The notes under the pieces: model-generated | The model's database searches: none | Told to the model about the DNA's origin: nothing | The model's input: the letters and a program-made list of their open reading frames with translations, nothing else | DNA from: CAZVGZ01 sp964627605 | GTDB taxonomy: Bacteria; Latescibacterota; MWCZ01; CAZVGZ01 | Length of the DNA: 64,000 nucleotides | Assembly (NCBI GenBank): GCA_964627605.1 | Contig: CAZVGZ010000013.1 | Coordinates: 1 to 64,000, forward strand | Direction of reading: 5' to 3' | Position numbers and translations under genes: made by a program | Shown: piece after piece, positions 53,835-61,899 of the stretch | Numbering within the stretch: position 1 is the stretch's first letter | Layout of the letters: every line of letters starts with the position of its first letter

Positions 53835-54598
53835 GTGTAAGTAAGGATTTGGACCGGATAAAACAACTGCGTGGAGCTGGGCTGTTCGTACTGCTCGACC
53901 CCGACCGCCACACGGTCGATGAGTTGGCTGCCAGGGCCGCTGCTGCAGAAAGCGCAGGTGCTGATGTCATCCTGGTGGGCTCAAGCCTTCTCTTGACCGC
54001 CACTTTTGATCAGGCGGTCGAGGCGATCAAGAAAGCTACTAGCCTGGCGGTCGTAATATTCCCAGGCAGCGCCGTCCAGATTTCACGCCATGCCGACGCA
54101 ATCCTATTCCTGTCTCTGCTCAGCGGTCGCAACTCGGAAACCCTCATCGGTCAACACGTAAAAGCGGCACCGACCATACACGAGCACGGGTTGGAGGCCA
54201 TCGCCACAGGCTATCTGCTGATCGAATCAGGCACGCTCTCGTCCATTGAGTTTATGAGCGACACAAAGCCGATCCCAAGAAAAAAACCTGACATCGCTCT
54301 GGCTCACGTCTTGGCGGCGCAATATCTAGGGATGCAGCTCATTTACTTAGAAGCTGGCAGCGGCACCGACCGCCCGGTTCCTGACGAGATGATTCGCTAC
54401 GTATCAGAACACCTCACCGTCCCTCTGATTGTCGGCGGCGGGATTAAAGATGTTGACACCGCAAGAGCTAAAATAGAAGCTGGTGCCGATTTTGTAGTCG
54501 TGGGGAACGTGCTGGAATCTTCGGAAAACACAAGCCTCCTTGCCCAGTTGGCCGACGCTGTCCACAGTGTCAGGCCGCCGACAACGAGTGGCGCATGA
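53831..54598 (+). CDS. Geranylgeranylglyceryl-phosphate synthase (GGGPS) family
   Basis: A 255-residue TIM-barrel enzyme that starts at a GTG overlapping the alaS stop (GTGA). Diagnostic blocks are LLDPDRHT, GADVILVGSSLLLT, FPGSAVQISRHADA, YLEAGSG and VGGGIKDVDTA with VVGNVLESS. The family joins glycerol-1-phosphate to a C20 or C35 polyprenyl diphosphate in an ether bond, the first step of archaeal-type membrane lipids. Homologues are known from the FCB group. Chain length cannot be told here. Confidence 0.92.
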   Translation: MSVSKDLDRIKQLRGAGLFVLLDPDRHTVDELAARAAAAESAGADVILVGSSLLLTATFDQAVEAIKKATSLAVVIFPGSAVQISRHADAILFLSLLSGRNSETLIGQHVKAAPTIHEHGLEAIATGYLLIESGTLSSIEFMSDTKPIPRKKPDIALAHVLAAQYLGMQLIYLEAGSGTDRPVPDEMIRYVSEHLTVPLIVGGGIKDVDTARAKIEAGADFVVVGNVLESSENTSLLAQLADAVHSVRPPTTSGA

Positions 54599-55380
54599 TC
54601 GACATCCACTGCCACCTTCTTCCTGGTGTGGATGACGGGGCGCAAGACATGGAGATGACTCTGGCCTTGATAGATCAGGGCTTGGAGCAAGACGTCGATG
54701 AGTACGTCCTAACGCCCCACGTCCTCGATGATTTCTCCAAAGAGATTGATGATCGACATCTTGCGGTATTCGATGAGATGATGGAGGAGATCACAAAGCG
54801 CGAGCTTCCAGTGACTTTCCACATCGCCTCTGAGATCATGTTCCAGTTTGAGGTGGCGACAATACAGACGATGACCACATCGACGTTCGGCAACAACGGC
54901 GTCTATTTCCTGATTGAGTTCCCGTTTGCGTTTTTCCCTGAGAAAGCCGAAGAGGTGCTCTTCAATTTCCAGATGGCTGGGATGCGCCCCATCGTCGCTC
55001 ACCCTGAGCGCAACGGTGGACTCGCAACGGAGATCTCCAAAATCTACTCAATGGCGTCGAGGGGCATTCTGTTCCAGATAAACGCTCGCAGTTTGGTCGG
55101 CGCAGGTGGGCCACAGGCCAAACGCGTCGCAAAACAGATGATAGCTGACGGCGTCGCAAACTTCGTCTCCTCGGACGCCCATGACACTGTCAACAGGCCT
55201 CAGTGCCTCAAAGAGACGTATAAACAAATCTGCGAGTTTACGGATGAAGAGACCGCCCGCCGCCTAACAATTGACAACCCCAGAAAGGCCATCGCTGGCG
55301 AGCGGATCGTCGCTGTCCAGAAGGAGTATGATCCCCTCGAAAGTCTCTGGCAGAGGCTCCGCCGCAAGGTGTGGAAGTAG
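54595..55380 (+). CDS. CpsB/CapC-type PHP tyrosine phosphatase
   Basis: A 261-residue metal-dependent phosphatase of the PHP fold. The start MIDIHCHLLPGVDDGA with the metal motif HCH, TPHV, the HPERN block and the SDAHD end motif match bacterial CpsB-type tyrosine phosphatases that regulate capsule/exopolysaccharide export. No capsule kinase is near. The ATG overlaps the GGGPS stop (ATGA), so it belongs to the alaS-GGGPS operon. Confidence 0.87.
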   Translation: MIDIHCHLLPGVDDGAQDMEMTLALIDQGLEQDVDEYVLTPHVLDDFSKEIDDRHLAVFDEMMEEITKRELPVTFHIASEIMFQFEVATIQTMTTSTFGNNGVYFLIEFPFAFFPEKAEEVLFNFQMAGMRPIVAHPERNGGLATEISKIYSMASRGILFQINARSLVGAGGPQAKRVAKQMIADGVANFVSSDAHDTVNRPQCLKETYKQICEFTDEETARRLTIDNPRKAIAGERIVAVQKEYDPLESLWQRLRRKVWK

Positions 55381-55433
55381 CCAATAGCGCTGTCAGAAGC
55401 GACGCACGAAGACTCCCCACATCATCGCCGAAC

Positions 55434-55453
55434 AAAAAAAGACCCAACGGGTC
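55434..55453 (-). terminator. Candidate intrinsic terminator, minus direction
   Basis: On the minus strand a GACCC-GTT-GGGTC hairpin is followed by seven T. It lies 54 bases after a plus-strand gene, and no minus gene ends directly here; it may stop antisense reads from the right. Confidence 0.45.
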
Positions 55454-55545
55454 ATCAAAACGCATGTTTGAACCGTCTATATAGGTGAGCGGCCTTCACT
55501 GAGGGTCGTAAAGTCGGCCCAAAACCAGTCAACCAGGCGCAACAG

Positions 55546-56691
55546 ATGTCCCGTCGAATACCGCTGATGCTGCTGCTTTTAAGCGTCTTGACAGGCGCAG
55601 CTACCAACCGTCTGTCAATTCTCATCGTGGATGACGACGGCCCAGCGGATTTTTCGACAATTCAAGCCGCCGTAGACGCCGCCCAACCAGGCGACACCGT
55701 TCTGGTAAAGCCCGGCACTTATCAGGAATCAGTGTTAATCGAAAACAAGACCGACCTGACAGTGCGAGGAACGCATCGCGATTCGGTGCGGGTGCTGCGC
55801 ATTGATCAGCAGAGCGGGCAGGTAATGATAGTGTTTGTCAGCAACAGTGAGCGGATCACCATGCAGGACATGCATATCGTGGGGGCGGGAGTAGCCGACG
55901 CCGGGGTGGCGATCAACCTCAGCACGGACATCACTGTTCGCCGGACGCTGATGACAGGAATGGGCGCTTCGTTCGTGTCAGCGGGAAGGAGTCAGCATTT
56001 GAGGATCGTTGACAACAAATTTGTGGTCGGGGCTGAATTCGATCAAGCAGGCCCATCTCCCCCATACCTGGATTTTCTTTAAACGAGTGATGTGGCGTTC
56101 GGCCGCAACCGAGGCGAGTGGTTGTTCCAACCGCCAGAGACTGTGGAGGGAGATGGTAGTAGTCCTGCGCTAAGAATATCGGGCAGTACGGTTGCTGAAC
56201 TCATGACTTTTCGTATCTGGGGCAACCGCCTTGGCGACGCGTACGGAGTAACGCTAACCCCGCAAGTGGCGGAGGTAGTGAGCAACAGCGGGTACAGGTT
56301 TGAGATGCCGAACAATGTATGGGGCGACGCTCAGCATCGCGACCAGTTGAACGTGGACACGGGCACGTCTTGTGGTGGTGTTGTTGAGATGTTGGTCGAT
56401 CCGGTCAGGTCAGGTCTGCCCGCTGAACCAACTGGCAGCGAACTGTCGGGTGGCGTATTTCGGGACAATGTCTTCTCCAGCCCCAACATCATAGGCATTG
56501 CTCAAAACCTTGTTTCGTTGAACGACCGTCCAAACCTCAAACGGCCTCAGCATCTCCGCTACGCGCCTCTGGCCCGAACCACAGCTCGTATAGGGCGCGG
56601 ACGAAAATCACAGTGTATGAGATCGCCATCACCGCTCCTCCGATTATTAAGATCACAGCGAAAACCGGACTCCAGAGTCTGGCGGCGATAG
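55546..56691 (+). pseudogene. Exported right-handed beta-helix protein gene, interrupted
   Basis: A signal peptide (MSRRIPLMLLLLSVLTGAA) is followed by DGPADFSTIQAAVDAAQPGDTV, the classic start of pectate-lyase-like/DUF1565 beta-helix proteins, and by short helix turns (TDLTVRGTH; RITMQDMHIVGAG). A TAA at 56080 breaks the frame after YLDFL, and the same frame continues (TSDVAFGRNRGEW onward). A Gln codon CAA at that place would fit. The last stretch overlaps the opposing gene at 56537-57280 and loses beta-helix character, so the true 3' end is probably lost as well. Confidence 0.7.
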
Positions 56692-57280
56692 CCATCGGGT
56701 AGTCGAACAAAATCCCCACGAACGGTGCAGCGGCCAATATGGTCTTCGGTCGCGTTTCCATGGAGCTGAAGAGAACAAGCACCACCAACGGCACAAAGAA
56801 CGCCGCATGACCGAATGTGTGGTTGTGGCCCATGCTTATAAGATGAGCTACCGACGGAATCTGAAGCGTTATCTCCAGATCGCGGTTGTGCTCCTCGTTG
56901 ATGCGCACCAGAAGGTCCTCGCGAGAGGTCGCCAGTTCGAGTGTTTTTGCCGTGGGATCGACCTCCATCGGCGCAAAGAAATCAAAAGCGCCCAAGTCCA
57001 TCACCTCATCGCCTGATGGTTCGACTTTTTCGGTCTTGGTGTTTTCTGTTCCGTATCTGGCCAGCAGGTCTGCGCGGAGGGTCGCCCAATGAGCATCTAT
57101 GCTGTCGCGCCTGGCTGGCTCGCCGTGGTAGTGCGCGATCATCGCCCCAACGCCCTGCTCAGTATACGATAAGCGCATCTGCGCCATGCTGAGTAGATAG
57201 CCCACGCCTATAACCGCCAGATATCCGGTGATCGCGATTCTAGCGCTGATAGGTAGCCTGCCAAGTGTGATGCCAAACAT
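56537..57280 (-). CDS. Membrane protein of unknown function
   Basis: A 247-residue protein with AAGGAG before the ATG. One hydrophobic helix lies at about 14-32, a long charged soluble part (about 45-140) follows, and three helices close it (AAFFVPLVVLVLFSS; TILAAAPFVGILFDYPMAIA; VFAVILIIGGAVMAISYTVIFV). A HLISMGHNHTFGHAAFF segment has four His, possibly for heme or metal, as in some small respiratory-type membrane proteins. I do not know the family. Confidence 0.65.
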   Translation of the reverse strand: MFGITLGRLPISARIAITGYLAVIGVGYLLSMAQMRLSYTEQGVGAMIAHYHGEPARRDSIDAHWATLRADLLARYGTENTKTEKVEPSGDEVMDLGAFDFFAPMEVDPTAKTLELATSREDLLVRINEEHNRDLEITLQIPSVAHLISMGHNHTFGHAAFFVPLVVLVLFSSMETRPKTILAAAPFVGILFDYPMAIAARLWSPVFAVILIIGGAVMAISYTVIFVRALYELWFGPEARSGDAEAV

Positions 57281-57492
57281 GCCGTTCTCCTTTTGGTTCT
57301 AGTTAAAACCGAGCCCGCGTACCCGAAGGCTGTGTCAGTAGCACGCCTCGGCGTGAAGAACGCCCTCAAAGGTAAATACGTCAAGGAGATCAACGTCGCC
57401 GCACTTGTCGGCTGGGTGACCGATGGGCTATTATGGTAGGACCGCAAACGTGGGTGTTAAAGGCGGTCTGCCTACAAATGAGGAGAGACAAG

Positions 57493-58512
57493 ATGCTTCG
57501 AGTTGGATTGGTAGGGGCTGGATGGGTAGCAGGAGAGCATTTTCAGGCATATCTAAACAACCCGGAAACCAAAATAGCGGCTATCGCTGTCAGAAGGCCA
57601 GAGACTGCCCAAGAGCATATGGATACGTTCGGGTTCTCCGCTGAGGTCTTTACGGACTACCAGAAGATGCTCGACGAGTGCGGACTGGATGTGGTTTCGA
57701 TCTGTACGCCGCCCAATGTCCACGCCGAACAGACAATTCAGGCAGCCGAAGCTGGGTGTCATATGGTAATAGAGAAGGCCGTCGCGCTCAATATGGATGA
57801 GATGAATCAGATGCGTAAGGCGGTGAACGACGCCGGTGTCAAGACGATTGTGAGTTTCGTGCTGCGCTGGAACTCGCTGTTTGAGACCATTAGATCGCTA
57901 CTTGCTGCCCAGGCGATTGGGCGAGTGTTTTACAGCGAAGTGGACTACTACCACGGCATCGGTCCATGGTATGGGCAGTACAGCTGGAACATAAAAAAAG
58001 AGATTGGCGGAAGCTCGTTTCTATCTGCCGGATGCCACGCGGTGGATGCTCTGAGGTGGTTCACCGGGAGCGAGGCAACGGAGGTCACGGCGTATTCGAC
58101 CCACAGCAACAACCCGGACTTCGGGATGGAGTACGACCCGACCTTGGTGGCGCTGATAAAACTTGCGGACGGCTCCATCGGCAAAGTGGCGAGTTCCCTG
58201 GAGTGTGTGCAGCCATACCACTTCCCCATCAGGTTGTGCGGTGATGGCGGCTCTATTCTGAACAATAAGTTTTTTTCCAAATCGCTGATGCCAGGGCAGA
58301 CAGATATGGCAGAAATCCCGTCGATTTTGCCAGATTCAGGCGACGTGAGCCACCACCCGTTCCAAGGGCAAATCGACCACTTTGTTGAGTGCATACTCAC
58401 CGACACCGAATCGCACTGCAACTTAGAAGACGCCGCCAAAACCCACGAGATATGCTTTGCCGCCGAGACTTCGGCGCAAGAAGGACAGCCCGTCCCACTG
58501 CCGCTTTCTTGA
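57493..58512 (+). CDS. Gfo/Idh/MocA-family oxidoreductase
   Basis: A 339-residue NAD(P)-dependent sugar-type dehydrogenase. GAGGAG fixes the ATG at MLRVGLVGAGWVAGEHF, which is the Rossmann start (GAGWVA). The family EKAVALN block (about 95-101; EKP is usual, here Pro is Ala) and the GCHAVDALRWF helix are present. Substrate not determinable: inositols and sugar acids are common. It begins a run with two amidohydrolase-type genes, as in carbohydrate or lactone degradation clusters. Confidence 0.88.
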   Translation: MLRVGLVGAGWVAGEHFQAYLNNPETKIAAIAVRRPETAQEHMDTFGFSAEVFTDYQKMLDECGLDVVSICTPPNVHAEQTIQAAEAGCHMVIEKAVALNMDEMNQMRKAVNDAGVKTIVSFVLRWNSLFETIRSLLAAQAIGRVFYSEVDYYHGIGPWYGQYSWNIKKEIGGSSFLSAGCHAVDALRWFTGSEATEVTAYSTHSNNPDFGMEYDPTLVALIKLADGSIGKVASSLECVQPYHFPIRLCGDGGSILNNKFFSKSLMPGQTDMAEIPSILPDSGDVSHHPFQGQIDHFVECILTDTESHCNLEDAAKTHEICFAAETSAQEGQPVPLPLS

Positions 58513-58567
58513 TCGCGACCGCTTAGCCATCTGGAGTTCTGTCCAGTCAGAAGGACGCATTTGAGAT

Positions 58568-59332
58568 ATGGGTGTCGATCTAGACCAGAGCATATCGCCG
58601 CCAGGGCCGGTTTTTGACGGTAACGTGGTAGTTGGACGCAGGCACAACGAACGCCAGGAGCTATCTACAACTGACGACCTGCTGCGCTCAATGGATCGGT
58701 GCGGGATTGAGCGCGCCCTTGCATACCACCATCACGCCGTGGCGTTCGACCCCAACGAGGGCAACCAGCTTCTTCTTGAGATGATCGAAGATGAGCCGCG
58801 CATCACCCCTCAGTTCGCTGTTCACCTCTCCGCTGAGCGCGATGTGGAGAGTTTTGCGAACGGTGTCAACACTGCGGGTGTTCGCAGCCTGCGGGTCCAA
58901 CCGAAGGACCACCTGTACCCGCTGACGCCATGGGTGATTGAGCGGTGGGCTGAGTGGCTAACCGAACAGTCGCTGGCGATATGGGTGCCCATGGACCAGA
59001 CGGACGCCAGGGACATCCACGACACAGCATCCGCGTTCCCTCATATGCGGTTCGTACTCGTTGGCGGCCACTACTCACACCATTCTGTTCTTCTGCCGCT
59101 GCTGCGTACATGCTCAAACCTGTATGTCGATCTCTCTCGCTACGATGTCCCGGACGGGGTCTGGGACCTTTGCCAGATCACCGGGAGCGGCCGCCTTCTC
59201 TACGGGTCAGACTGGCCGTCGCTCGATCCTGCGCCCTATATCTGGTATCTGGCACGCTGCGGACTATCTGACGAAGAGTGTCGGTGGATTCTGTGCGGCA
59301 ACCTGTGCGAACTGCTCGGAGAGACGCTGTGA
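58568..59332 (+). CDS. Amidohydrolase-family protein without the HxH motif
   Basis: A 254-residue TIM-barrel protein of the amidohydrolase-2 (COG2159-like) type, shown by LLRSMDRCGIERALAYH, RSLRVQP, MRFVLVGGHYSHHS and LLYGSDWPS with its metal Asp. The N-terminal metal motif usually found after the first strand (DxHxH) is replaced by FDGNVVVGR, so one metal site may be lost or changed. It starts 55 bases after the Gfo/Idh gene and overlaps the next amidohydrolase (GTGA). Confidence 0.8.
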   Translation: MGVDLDQSISPPGPVFDGNVVVGRRHNERQELSTTDDLLRSMDRCGIERALAYHHHAVAFDPNEGNQLLLEMIEDEPRITPQFAVHLSAERDVESFANGVNTAGVRSLRVQPKDHLYPLTPWVIERWAEWLTEQSLAIWVPMDQTDARDIHDTASAFPHMRFVLVGGHYSHHSVLLPLLRTCSNLYVDLSRYDVPDGVWDLCQITGSGRLLYGSDWPSLDPAPYIWYLARCGLSDEECRWILCGNLCELLGETL

Positions 59333-60081
59333 ACGCAAGGTTGATCGACTTTCACGGTCACGCCGGGTCGTGGCCCCAGTATGGGATGCACGACGATGCT
59401 GACCGGATGCTTAAGATGATGGATCTGGCGAGTGTGGACAGATCGTGCCTGTTCAATGTTTTTGACGGCGACGCCCGCCGGGGAAACGACCGGACCGCCG
59501 GTATCATCAGCCATGCGCCTGAAAGATTCATCGGATTTGCGTTTGTGACACCGCACTATCCTGAAGAGTGCCGTGACGAGCTTACAAGGTGTTTTGACGA
59601 ACTAGGGTTCTTGGCGATCAAGATATATCCGCCATACACAAACTATCCGGTCACACACGAAGTGTGGGCACCTGTTTTTGAGTTCGCCGACTCCAGAGGG
59701 TTGGCTGTCATCTCCCATACCTGGGGTGGCGACTCAAAGTGCGGACCAAAATTGTTCGCGCAGGCAGCGCGTCACTACCCCAACGTCCAGTGGGTGCTCG
59801 GCCACTCCGGGGGTGCAGCGGTTGGACGCAAAGAGGCTGTCGAGGCTGCGCAGTCGGTCCCTTCGTTATACCTGGAGATATGCTCGTCCTACAGGGAGAT
59901 AGGAAGTATTGAGGATATGGTTGATGGGGTCGGCGCAGACAGGGTTCTCTTCGGTTCCGACATACCGCTAATCGAACCGCGTCTGCATCTGGCAAGAGTG
60001 CTGCTGGCGGATATCTCTGACGATGAGAAGTGGATGATATTGGGGCGAAACGCGATCAAACTGCTGGGACTTGTGGAATGA
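59329..60081 (+). CDS. Amidohydrolase-2 family protein with complete metal motif
   Basis: A 250-residue hydrolase/decarboxylase starting at a GTG in the stop of the previous gene. It has the standard LIDFHGHAG start (HxH), FLAIKIYPPY with the active-site Lys, VISHTWGG, WVLGHSGG and LFGSDIPL (metal Asp). Unlike its upstream neighbour it retains all metal ligands. The pair with Gfo/Idh suggests a shared catabolic pathway. A further ATG overlaps its stop at 60078. Confidence 0.87.
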   Translation: MNARLIDFHGHAGSWPQYGMHDDADRMLKMMDLASVDRSCLFNVFDGDARRGNDRTAGIISHAPERFIGFAFVTPHYPEECRDELTRCFDELGFLAIKIYPPYTNYPVTHEVWAPVFEFADSRGLAVISHTWGGDSKCGPKLFAQAARHYPNVQWVLGHSGGAAVGRKEAVEAAQSVPSLYLEICSSYREIGSIEDMVDGVGADRVLFGSDIPLIEPRLHLARVLLADISDDEKWMILGRNAIKLLGLVE

Positions 60082-60230
60082 ACGTGCCAATAGTTCTGGC
60101 AGTTGGGAGTGTGACAGAGTACCGGGAAACAACAACAATTCCATATTTAACCTTCACGTTCCAATTCAAATTAGATAAAAAAGGAAATCTGATTGATGGA
60201 GAGTATGGGGATTTTGACATTAAATATTAA
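60078..60230 (+). pseudogene. Chimeric short ORF at the AT-rich boundary
   Basis: The ATG at 60078 overlaps the amidohydrolase stop (ATGA), as expected of a next operon gene. The first codons (MNVPIVLAVGSVTEYRE) have normal composition; from about 60125 the sequence turns AT-rich and ends after GEYGDFDIKY at 60230. It looks like the start of a native gene joined to a foreign tail. Confidence 0.5.
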
Positions 60231-60720
60231 GAATGACCTAATTATTTTAATTTATTCTAATTAGTTAGAAGACTCTCAATATTTTTTTACAATTAATAGG
60301 ACTTGATACTGTATCAAAAACTAAATTACTAATCCCTGTCCCTGTTAAATATACATTCCCATAATTTAATACTCTACCTAGAACTCCTTGTTTTATTTCA
60401 ACTGTTTCAACTTTCGTCAAAAATAATTCTTCGGTATTTCTTGAAATAATACCTACTTTCTTGATACCTCTATATGGTAGTTACTCCCTGTTCAGTAAAT
60501 ATAATTTTTAATATACAATACACTCCAAATAGTGTTGGAATAAAAAATAAAAATAAACCTCCGATACATAATATTATTGGGGATATCCATTTTATCCAGT
60601 GATAAGAAAATTGATATTCAACTTTCTTATCACCACTAAGTGTTTGTTCTATATATCCCATATGAATCTCCTAATTTTATATATTTATTTTGAATGTGTT
60701 GTTGTTTCCCGTCATTCTAC
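60125..60720. other. AT-rich island, likely foreign
   Basis: Line counts give 10/60, 19/60 and 15/60 G+C inside (17-32%) against 36/60 in a flanking line. It carries one recognisable, frameshifted gene on the minus strand and no visible integrase, repeats or attachment site. Ends are set by eye. Horizontal transfer or an assembly join are both possible. Confidence 0.65.
60265..60661 (-). pseudogene. Bacterial PH-domain (bPH2/DUF304-like) membrane protein, frameshifted
   Basis: AGGAG precedes the ATG at 60661. The first frame (63 codons) has a soluble start, two hydrophobic stretches (ISPIILCIGGLFLFF; LFGVYCILKIIF) and ends FTEQGVTTI at a TAG (60472-60470). A one-base shift there opens the rest: RGIKKVGIISRNTEELFLTKVE (in parts), IKQGVLGRVLNYGNV and LTGTGISNLVF, which is the conserved bacterial PH-domain core, ending at 60265. 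So the gene is broken by a small frameshift near 60470. Codon use is AT-rich throughout, unlike neighbours. Confidence 0.7.
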
Positions 60721-60748
60721 ACGTCATCGGATAGGTTGCGATTCTCTC

Positions 60749-60770
60749 AAAAAAAGACCGCCCTGCGGTC
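60749..60770 (-). terminator. Intrinsic terminator after the S24-type regulator gene
   Basis: On the minus strand a perfect 6-bp stem, GACCGC-AGG-GCGGTC, is followed by seven T, 33 bases past the regulator stop. A good rho-independent terminator. Confidence 0.75.
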
Positions 60771-60802
60771 ACCATCTCCTCCTTCTCAACCGCGCTAAGT
60801 GT

Positions 60803-61597
60803 TTAGCGCGTTGGGCGACGGTGCCCCTGCGCCAGCATCGCCCAGCGCCCGATTACCACACCCACCACGCATTCTGGCTCGTCCTTCGCGATGGCCTGAG
60901 GATAACTGTTTTCTGCGGCGGTGTGCGGAACCAAGATCGCTCCGTCGCCAGCCTCCAGATACTCATACACCTCATATTTTTCGTCGGTGTGCGTTACAAC
61001 CAGGTCGTCGTTGGTTGGCTCCAGACTGCCGTCAACAATAACAGTATCGCTCTCGTTCAGCGACGATTTGCCGCTGTCATTGCTGTCTTTGGCAACGCGA
61101 AACGCAACGATCCGCCTTCCCCGCCCCGCCGTCCGCTCCTCATTGGCACGCCTGATGGATACAACCCCATATTTGCCGACAGGTATGGGGATTCCCGGTG
61201 GTTGACGCGATTGGCTCGGATCATATGCCGGACCGGGCACATCGCCTAACAGTGGCACTCGAAGCGACTGCGGCCCGGCGGACGGCGTCTCTAAAAACTG
61301 TGCATCTGAACCGATCAGATCCCGTGTGACTTTCGGAACCCGACCGACCGCCGCCACCCTTAACCACACCTCGCGGTCAATGGGCTTGTCAGGCCGCTTG
61401 CGCTCAAGATGTTGGGCGATCCTGAGAAGAGTGTCGTTGCGCGGCACCTCACCGTGATAGGCGACGCGACGAACGGTTTCGTAGACCATCCCGCAATCCT
61501 TGACGAAATCCACAAGGGAGTTTCCGCCAGGGTACCTCTCGGCAACGCATTCCGAGATCAGTTTGGCTAAGATAGGGCTGTGGTGTCTAGCAGGCAT
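60803..61597 (-). CDS. S24/LexA-like transcriptional regulator with HTH domain
   Basis: A 264-residue protein from the ATG at 61597 (a longer frame reaches 61633). The N-terminal 85 residues are a helical DNA-binding domain (LVDFVKDCGMVYETVRRVAYHGEVPRNDTLLRIAQ region). The C-terminal part follows the S24 peptidase/repressor pattern: FRVAKDSN where the nucleophile Ser usually sits, ESDTVIVDGSLEPTNDDLVV, and CVVGVVIGRWA. At the usual catalytic Lys position I read Tyr (YEVYEYL), so self-cleavage is doubtful. It is divergent from the ABC fusion gene and may control it. Confidence 0.7.
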   Translation of the reverse strand: MPARHHSPILAKLISECVAERYPGGNSLVDFVKDCGMVYETVRRVAYHGEVPRNDTLLRIAQHLERKRPDKPIDREVWLRVAAVGRVPKVTRDLIGSDAQFLETPSAGPQSLRVPLLGDVPGPAYDPSQSRQPPGIPIPVGKYGVVSIRRANEERTAGRGRRIVAFRVAKDSNDSGKSSLNESDTVIVDGSLEPTNDDLVVTHTDEKYEVYEYLEAGDGAILVPHTAAENSYPQAIAKDEPECVVGVVIGRWAMLAQGHRRPTR

Positions 61598-61772
61598 ACA
61601 CACAAAGCTACACACTGTAACTTGTCGCGTCAATAATGGCTGCTGCCCAAGAAACAGTTTCTACTCGAGTTTTTCTGTTACAGACGACGGAACCTACCAA
61701 ACCCTGACAAAGAGCGGCTCCAGCGGTCTGCAAAATTCCAGCGTCAAAGATGCCACTATCGCCGTATTGATG

Positions 61773-61788
61773 ACACACTTTGGTGTGT
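61773..61788. promoter_or_regulatory. Inverted repeat, possible operator
   Basis: ACACAC-TTTG-GTGTGT, perfect 6-base arms with a 4-base spacer, lies in the 302-base gap between the divergent regulator and ABC genes, just upstream of a sigma-70-like promoter. It is a natural candidate for regulator binding. Confidence 0.4.
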
Positions 61789-61826
61789 GCCGAACTATTT
61801 CCGATTCTGTACTACACAGGCGCTGA

Positions 61827-61855
61827 TTGACTGACCATGATCTGTCGGCTATGCT
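61827..61855 (+). promoter_or_regulatory. Sigma-70-type promoter for the ABC fusion gene
   Basis: TTGACT and TATGCT are separated by exactly 17 bases, 45 bases before the ATG at 61900. The hexamers are near consensus. Confidence 0.55.
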
Positions 61856-61899
61856 AACACGCGGCCCTGTCTCTTACCGACCTTTCCACAGGTTCCTCT

